Shown piece after piece: positions 59,929 to 64,000 of a DNA stretch of 64,000 nucleotides. The DNA is from Paraburkholderia ribeironis. Its GTDB lineage: Bacteria; Pseudomonadota; Gammaproteobacteria; Burkholderiales; Burkholderiaceae. The translations under genes and the position numbers were made by a program. The notes below the pieces were generated by a model. The model saw nothing but the letters and a program-made list of their open reading frames with translations, did not search any database and was not told where the DNA came from. Every line of letters begins with the position of its first letter. Position 1 is the stretch's first letter. The stretch lies in the NCBI RefSeq assembly GCF_900019265.1, contig NZ_CYGX02000070.1, positions 1-64,000 on the forward strand. The letters are read 5' to 3'.

Positions 59929-60948
59929 TTATGAAGAAGGAGCCGCGGACTTCGCGATGAAACGCCGGTCGCGCGCCGCGCGCCAGCGGGCCACCAGGTT
60001 CGGTATCAGCACCGATGCCAGCAGCAGCACGCCGGTGACGATGGTGAGCGTTTCGCTGGACACGTCGTCGAGCGTCAGCGCATTTTTCAGCACACCGATG
60101 ATCAGCAGCGACAGCAGCACGCCGATCATCGAGCCGCGTCCGCCGAAAATACTCACACCGCCGAACAGCACCGCGGCGATCACCGACAATTCGAAGCCCT
60201 CGCCGTTGTCGCCGCGCGCACTGGTGAAGCGCAGCGTATAGACGACGCCCGCCAGTGCACTCATCGCGCCAGACAATACGAACAGACGTAGCCGGATCTT
60301 CGCCACTTCGATGCCCGAGAACGCGGCGGCGGTCGGATTCGCGCCGATCGCATAGAGGCTGCGGCCGAACGCGGTGGACTGCAGCAGCACGGTGAACAGC
60401 ACCGCGCCGACGATCACGATCACAAACGGCAGCGGAATGAAACTCGCGCCGACCGTGTCCATGCCGAACGCCGTATAACCCGCCGGGAAATCGGCCACGG
60501 CCTGATCGCCGAGCAGCACATAGGCGAGGCCGCGAAACAGCGCCAGCGTGCCGATCGTGACCGCGAGCGACGGCAGATTGAGTTTGACGATCACCAGTCC
60601 GTTCAACAGCCCGGCGAGTGCGCCGGCAATCAGCACGAGCACGATCACGACCGGCATCGGCAGGCCAAGGTGCCACAGCACGCCCATCAACGCGCTGGAT
60701 GCCCCCAGCACCGACGCGACCGACAGGTCGATTTCGGCGGCGACGATAATCAGCGTCATCGGCAGTGCCATCAACGCGATCTCAGTCAGATCGGCCAGTA
60801 CGTTGCTCAGATTCGCGCCCGTGAGAAACACCGGCGAGAGCCACCGTCCGAGCGCGATCGACACGACCAGCACGATCACCAGCAACACTTCCCATTGCAA
60901 CGGCGTTTCGCGTTTGCGCGTCAGCAGCGCGGAATCGGGTTTAGCCAT
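59929..60948 (-). CDS. rhaQ: Sugar ABC transporter permease, RhaQ type
   Basis: Permease of 339 residues of the ribose/rhamnose (BPD_transp_2) family, with about nine hydrophobic segments. Examples are LLVIVLVVSIALGRWL, LMALPMTLIIVAAEIDLSVAS with the family IDLSVGS-like box, and VIVLVLIAGALAGLLNGLVI. It also has LRLFVLSGAMSALAGVVYTLRF and GVSIFGGRGSMIGVLLSLLIIGVL near the end. It overlaps the stop of the other permease gene by 8 bp. Assignment as P or Q subunit follows gene order only. Confidence 0.88.
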   Translation of the reverse strand: MAKPDSALLTRKRETPLQWEVLLVIVLVVSIALGRWLSPVFLTGANLSNVLADLTEIALMALPMTLIIVAAEIDLSVASVLGASSALMGVLWHLGLPMPVVIVLVLIAGALAGLLNGLVIVKLNLPSLAVTIGTLALFRGLAYVLLGDQAVADFPAGYTAFGMDTVGASFIPLPFVIVIVGAVLFTVLLQSTAFGRSLYAIGANPTAAAFSGIEVAKIRLRLFVLSGAMSALAGVVYTLRFTSARGDNGEGFELSVIAAVLFGGVSIFGGRGSMIGVLLSLLIIGVLKNALTLDDVSSETLTIVTGVLLLASVLIPNLVARWRAARDRRFIAKSAAPSS

Positions 60949-61999
60949 GATCGCGTTTCCTCATCATGCGTTTGGCGACGGAGCGGGCCAGCAAGGTATC
61001 GGCGGTGATCGCGGCGACGATCAGCGCCCCCTGGATCGCCTGTTCCCAGAACGGCGACACATGCAGCACCACCAGCGCGATGCTGATCACACCGAGCACG
61101 AGCGCGCCGAGGGTGGCGCCGAGAATCGTGCCGACCCCGCCCGTGATCGCAACACTGCCGACCACTGCCGCCGCCACGACCTGCAGTTCGATGCCCTTCG
61201 CGGTGCTGGCGTCGACGGTGCCGAAACGGGCCAGCCACAACGCGCCCGCGAAGCCGGCAATCGCGCCGGACAGCAGGAAGCCCGACATCACGCGACGCTC
61301 GACGTTCACGCCGGCAAGCCGCGCCGCCTCCGGATTCGAGCCGATCGCGTAGTGTTCGCGGCCACCGCGAAACTGCTTCAGGTACACGGCGAGACCGGCC
61401 AGCACGACGATCGCGATCAGCGCGAGCGTCGGTATGCCGAACAGCGTGCCGGTCGCGAGACGCGAATACGCATCGGGCAAACTGGTCGCGTTGATCTGGC
61501 CACCGTGCACCCACGCGTAGTCCGCGCCGCGAAAGATGTACAGCGTGGAGAGCGTCGCCACCAGCGACGGCACGCGCCCCACCGCGACCAGCAACGCATT
61601 GATGCCGCCCGCGACGAGACCGATCGCGAGGCCTGCCGCCAGCGCGACCAGCACCGGCATATGCGGAAACGCGACGAACAGGCTGCCGACCGCATACGCG
61701 CTGATGCCGACCGTCGAGCCGACCGACAGATCGATATGCCGCATCAGGATCACGACCGTCATGCCGGCCGTCAGCAGACTGATGATCGACACGTTCAGCA
61801 ACACGTCGCGCAGGTTCTGCAGATTCAGGAACTGCGGCTTCGCGAGGCCGGTGCCCGCGATCAAGAGAATCAGCACGACGAACAGCGTGGTTTCGCGGCT
61901 CTTCGCGATGCTCGCGACGAAGCCGCCCGGCGTGCTGGCGGAGCGCTTCGTAAGCGGCGGCTGAACCGGTGCGGGATGGGTCGAGGAATGGCGCATCAT
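60941..61999 (-). CDS. rhaP: Sugar ABC transporter permease, RhaP type
   Basis: Permease of 352 residues of the same family: TTLFVVLILLIAGTGLA, GMTVVILMRHIDLSVGSTVGISAYAVG (the conserved IDLSVGS box), YAIGSNPEAARLAGVNVERR (the ATPase-contact region) and SVAITGGVGTILGATLGALVLGVI. The start overlaps the ATPase stop in an ATGATG sequence. It forms the heterodimeric pore with the RhaQ-type subunit. Confidence 0.88.
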   Translation of the reverse strand: MMRHSSTHPAPVQPPLTKRSASTPGGFVASIAKSRETTLFVVLILLIAGTGLAKPQFLNLQNLRDVLLNVSIISLLTAGMTVVILMRHIDLSVGSTVGISAYAVGSLFVAFPHMPVLVALAAGLAIGLVAGGINALLVAVGRVPSLVATLSTLYIFRGADYAWVHGGQINATSLPDAYSRLATGTLFGIPTLALIAIVVLAGLAVYLKQFRGGREHYAIGSNPEAARLAGVNVERRVMSGFLLSGAIAGFAGALWLARFGTVDASTAKGIELQVVAAAVVGSVAITGGVGTILGATLGALVLGVISIALVVLHVSPFWEQAIQGALIVAAITADTLLARSVAKRMMRKRDHG

Positions 62000-63525
62000 G
62001 CGGCGGCCCCCAACGGTGGCAGCGGCTGACCGAGCGCAGCCGCCATGATGCGTTCCTCGTCGGCTTCGGCGCGCGCAATATCCGCGCTAATACGTCCCTC
62101 GTGCATCACCAGCACGCGGTCGGCCATGCCGAGCACTTCCGGCAACTCGCTCGAAATCATCAGCACCGCCATGCCGTCGCGCACCAGTTCGGCCAGCGCG
62201 CTATACACCTCGGCTTTCGCGCCGACGTCGATGCCGCGCGTGGGTTCGTCAATGATCAACACTTTTGGGCCGGTGGCCAGCCATTTGCCAAGCACGACCT
62301 TCTGCTGGTTGCCGCCCGATAGCGTGCCGACCGGCGCGTCGGGATCGCCCGCTTTCAGGCGCAGTCGCGTGCCCCACTGATTGGCGAGCTGCGTCTCGCT
62401 GCGCGTCGAGATCAGGCCGTGTCTGACGAGCCGCCCGAGCACCGTCATCGACGCATTGCGGGCAATGCTCAGCTCCAGCGCGAGCCCCTGCTGGCGCCGG
62501 TCTTCCGGCACCAGCGCGAGGCCGGCGCGCACCGCGGCGGCGGGCCGGCCCGTCGTCAGGCGCTGGCCGCCGAGCCACACTTCGCCCGCGTCGAGCGGAT
62601 CGATGCCGAAGATCGCCCGTGCGACTTCACTGCGCCCCGCGCCGACGAGGCCGGCCAGCGCGACGATCTCGCCGGCGCGCACGTCGAACGAGATGTCCTT
62701 GAATACGCCGACGCGCGTCAGGCCGCGCACCGATAGACGCACTTCGCCCGGCGGACGGTCGGCCTTCGGATAGAACGTCTCCAGATCGCGGCCGACCATC
62801 TTCGCGACGATCGACTCGGTGCTCAGATCGGCGGTCGGTGCGTCGAACACTTTGGCGCCGTCGCGCATGATCGTCACGCGCTGTGTCAGCGCGAATACTT
62901 CGTCGAGCCGGTGCGTGATGAACAGAATCGCTACGTCGCGCTCGCGCAGCTTGCGCACGATCGCGAAGAGCCGCTCCACCTCGGGCAGCGACAGCGCGGC
63001 GGTGGGTTCGTCCATGATCAGGATGTTGGCATTCAACGACAACGCCTTGGCGATTTCGATCACCTGCTGATCGGCGATCGACAGCCCGCGCACCAGTTGA
63101 TCCGCACGCAGATCGACGCCGAGCGAAGCCAGCAAGCCATCCACTTCGCGGCGCATCGCGTCGTATTGAATGCGGCCGATCCGGTCGACTGGCTGCCGTC
63201 CCATGAAGATGTTCTCCGCGATCGACAGGTCGAAGAACAGCGTCGGCTCCTGATAGATGACCGCGAGTCCGGCGTCGCGCGCTTCGGCGGGCGTCGCGAA
63301 ACGGCGTGGCGCACCGTCGACCAGCAGCTCGCCGCTATCGGGCTGGTGCACGCCGGCGAGAATCTTCACGAGCGTCGACTTGCCCGCGCCGTTCTCGCCG
63401 AGCAGCGCATGCACTTCGCCCGGCCACAGCGCGAGGTCGCCGTCGGATAGCGCGCGGACCCGGCCGAATGATTTGCTCGCGTGCCGTAGTTCGAGCCTCG
63501 GCACAGCGGATGTCGATTGCTGCAC
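61996..63525 (-). CDS. rhaT: Sugar ABC transporter ATPase, RhaT type (two nucleotide-binding domains)
   Basis: Duplicated ATPase of 509 residues as in ribose/rhamnose importers. Domain 1: Walker A GENGAGKST, signature LSIADQQVIEIAKALS, Walker B ILIMDEPTAALS. Domain 2 has the usual degenerate P-loop (GLVGAGRSE), with LSGGNQQKVVLGKWL and VLIIDEPTRGIDVGAKAEVYS. It overlaps the permease gene by ATGA and follows the amidohydrolase gene by 45 bp. It energises import with the RhaP and RhaQ permeases. Confidence 0.93.
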   Translation of the reverse strand: MQQSTSAVPRLELRHASKSFGRVRALSDGDLALWPGEVHALLGENGAGKSTLVKILAGVHQPDSGELLVDGAPRRFATPAEARDAGLAVIYQEPTLFFDLSIAENIFMGRQPVDRIGRIQYDAMRREVDGLLASLGVDLRADQLVRGLSIADQQVIEIAKALSLNANILIMDEPTAALSLPEVERLFAIVRKLRERDVAILFITHRLDEVFALTQRVTIMRDGAKVFDAPTADLSTESIVAKMVGRDLETFYPKADRPPGEVRLSVRGLTRVGVFKDISFDVRAGEIVALAGLVGAGRSEVARAIFGIDPLDAGEVWLGGQRLTTGRPAAAVRAGLALVPEDRRQQGLALELSIARNASMTVLGRLVRHGLISTRSETQLANQWGTRLRLKAGDPDAPVGTLSGGNQQKVVLGKWLATGPKVLIIDEPTRGIDVGAKAEVYSALAELVRDGMAVLMISSELPEVLGMADRVLVMHEGRISADIARAEADEERIMAAALGQPLPPLGAAA

Positions 63526-63570
63526 TGCCTGTCTCCTTCGTTATTCGCGTTCGAGGATGCCTCAGATGCC

Positions 63571-64000
63571 TCAGATGCGGTAACAACGCTCTGCGTTACG
63601 GCGAAACAGCGCGTCTTTCTCGGCATCACTCGCGCCGTCGACGATCGACGCATACGCGCGCCACAGGTCCGTGTACGAGCCGAACAGCCGGTCGACCGGA
63701 AAGTTCGACGCGAACATGGCGCGCTCGACGCCGAACGTATCGATGGTTTCGAGCACGTATGGCCGCAGGCTTTCAACGGTCCAGTGATGATCGAACATCG
63801 CGAGTCCACTGATCTTCACGGCGACGTTGCGGCACCCCGCGAGCGTTCGCATGCCCTCGCGCCACGTGCGATAGCCGGCCACGCTGCTGCGATCCACGAA
63901 CATGCCGGCATGGTTGACGATGAAGAGCGTCTCGCCATGCGCGCGTGCGAGCGCGGCCGCTTCTTCCATCTGTGACGGATACAGTTGCAGATCGAACGAC
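63571..64000 (-). CDS. Amidohydrolase (sugar-lactonase type), 5' part outside the window
   Basis: The C-terminal 143 residues of a metal-dependent amidohydrolase_2 protein: LFIVNHAGMFVDR, CRNVAVKISGLAMFDHHWTVESLRPYVLETID, RAMFASNFPVDRLFGSYTDLWRAYASI, and a terminal ALFRRNAERCYRI. The NHAG and SNFPVD blocks match the COG3618 group, which includes L-fuconolactonase and L-rhamnono-lactonase. Its place at the head of a RhaSTPQ-type transporter supports a sugar-lactone role in a non-phosphorylative 6-deoxyhexose pathway. The frame is open to the window edge, so the start lies beyond 64000. Confidence 0.87.
   Translation of the reverse strand, partial: SFDLQLYPSQMEEAAALARAHGETLFIVNHAGMFVDRSSVAGYRTWREGMRTLAGCRNVAVKISGLAMFDHHWTVESLRPYVLETIDTFGVERAMFASNFPVDRLFGSYTDLWRAYASIVDGASDAEKDALFRRNAERCYRI

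Noticed and set aside
60548..62029. Plus-strand frame of 493 codons opposite the permease genes
   Set aside because: Gln/Arg/Asp-rich shadow of two membrane-protein genes; no ribosome site.
1..64000. Prophage, integron, tRNA or rRNA genes
   Set aside because: No integrase, structural phage gene, attachment repeat or cloverleaf-type sequence was recognised on either strand.

Overview
The window looks like a GC-rich chromosome or megaplasmid segment from a Burkholderiaceae beta-proteobacterium (Burkholderia, Paraburkholderia or Caballeronia type). The reasons are the strong GC bias, a porin ending in a C-terminal Phe, the DUF4148, DUF1488 and DUF1653 small proteins, an extra IF-1 gene, and a valine-degradation operon divergent from an AraC regulator. 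This is inferred from protein character alone; no rRNA or tRNA gene is present to confirm it.

Layout. 0.2-7.7 kb: a LysR regulator, an OprB-type porin, a decayed chemoreceptor, a general porin and a DUF4198 periplasmic protein. 7.8-11.4 kb: a PepSY-membrane/flavin/[2Fe-2S] reductase divergent from a MocR-type regulator, with a likely MocR operator between them. 11.4-13.1 kb: an antisense aspartase remnant and a second decayed chemoreceptor. 13.2-26.3 kb: a long minus-strand cluster holding, in transcription order, a HAD hydrolase, a PuuB-like amine oxidase, a complete peptide/opine-type ABC transporter, a three-component (gamma/alpha/beta) flavoprotein amino-acid dehydrogenase, aspartase and a bicupin protein. 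26.5-35.9 kb: carbon/nitrogen catabolism with much damage: a broken aldehyde dehydrogenase, a GNAT protein, ghrA, a class-III aminotransferase with its Lrp regulator, a tartrate/malate dehydrogenase frameshifted by a 7-bp duplication, gabD, and a desuccinylase joined to an MFS transporter tail by a deletion.

35.9-44.7 kb: the valine/isobutyrate degradation operon (acyl-CoA dehydrogenase, AMP-forming CoA ligase, mmsA, mmsB, enoyl-CoA hydratase, 3-hydroxyisobutyryl-CoA hydrolase) with an AraC-type regulator facing away from it. 44.8-56.3 kb: housekeeping and small genes (NfeD protease plus slipin, DUF4148, DUF188, NCS2 purine permease, DUF1488, a sigma54 AcoR-like activator, a ferredoxin, a Pmp3-like peptide, DUF1653, a YheO-type regulator, IF-1), with several tandem repeat arrays. 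56.9-58.7 kb: the nitrate-sensing pair nasT-nasS without nitrate-assimilation enzymes. 58.8-64.0 kb: a RhaSTPQ-type sugar ABC transporter followed upstream by a lactonase-type amidohydrolase cut by the window edge.

The most notable large-scale feature is gene decay: at least eight disrupted or remnant genes lie in 64 kb, by several mechanisms (one-base indels, a 7-bp tandem duplication, internal deletions, a deletion fusion, a nonsense codon), with no intact insertion sequence. I found no phage, CRISPR array or recognisable defence system. The best candidates for under-described biology are the MocR-controlled PepSY-reductase/DUF4198 locus and the 11-kb transporter/dehydrogenase operon, whose substrate I cannot name.
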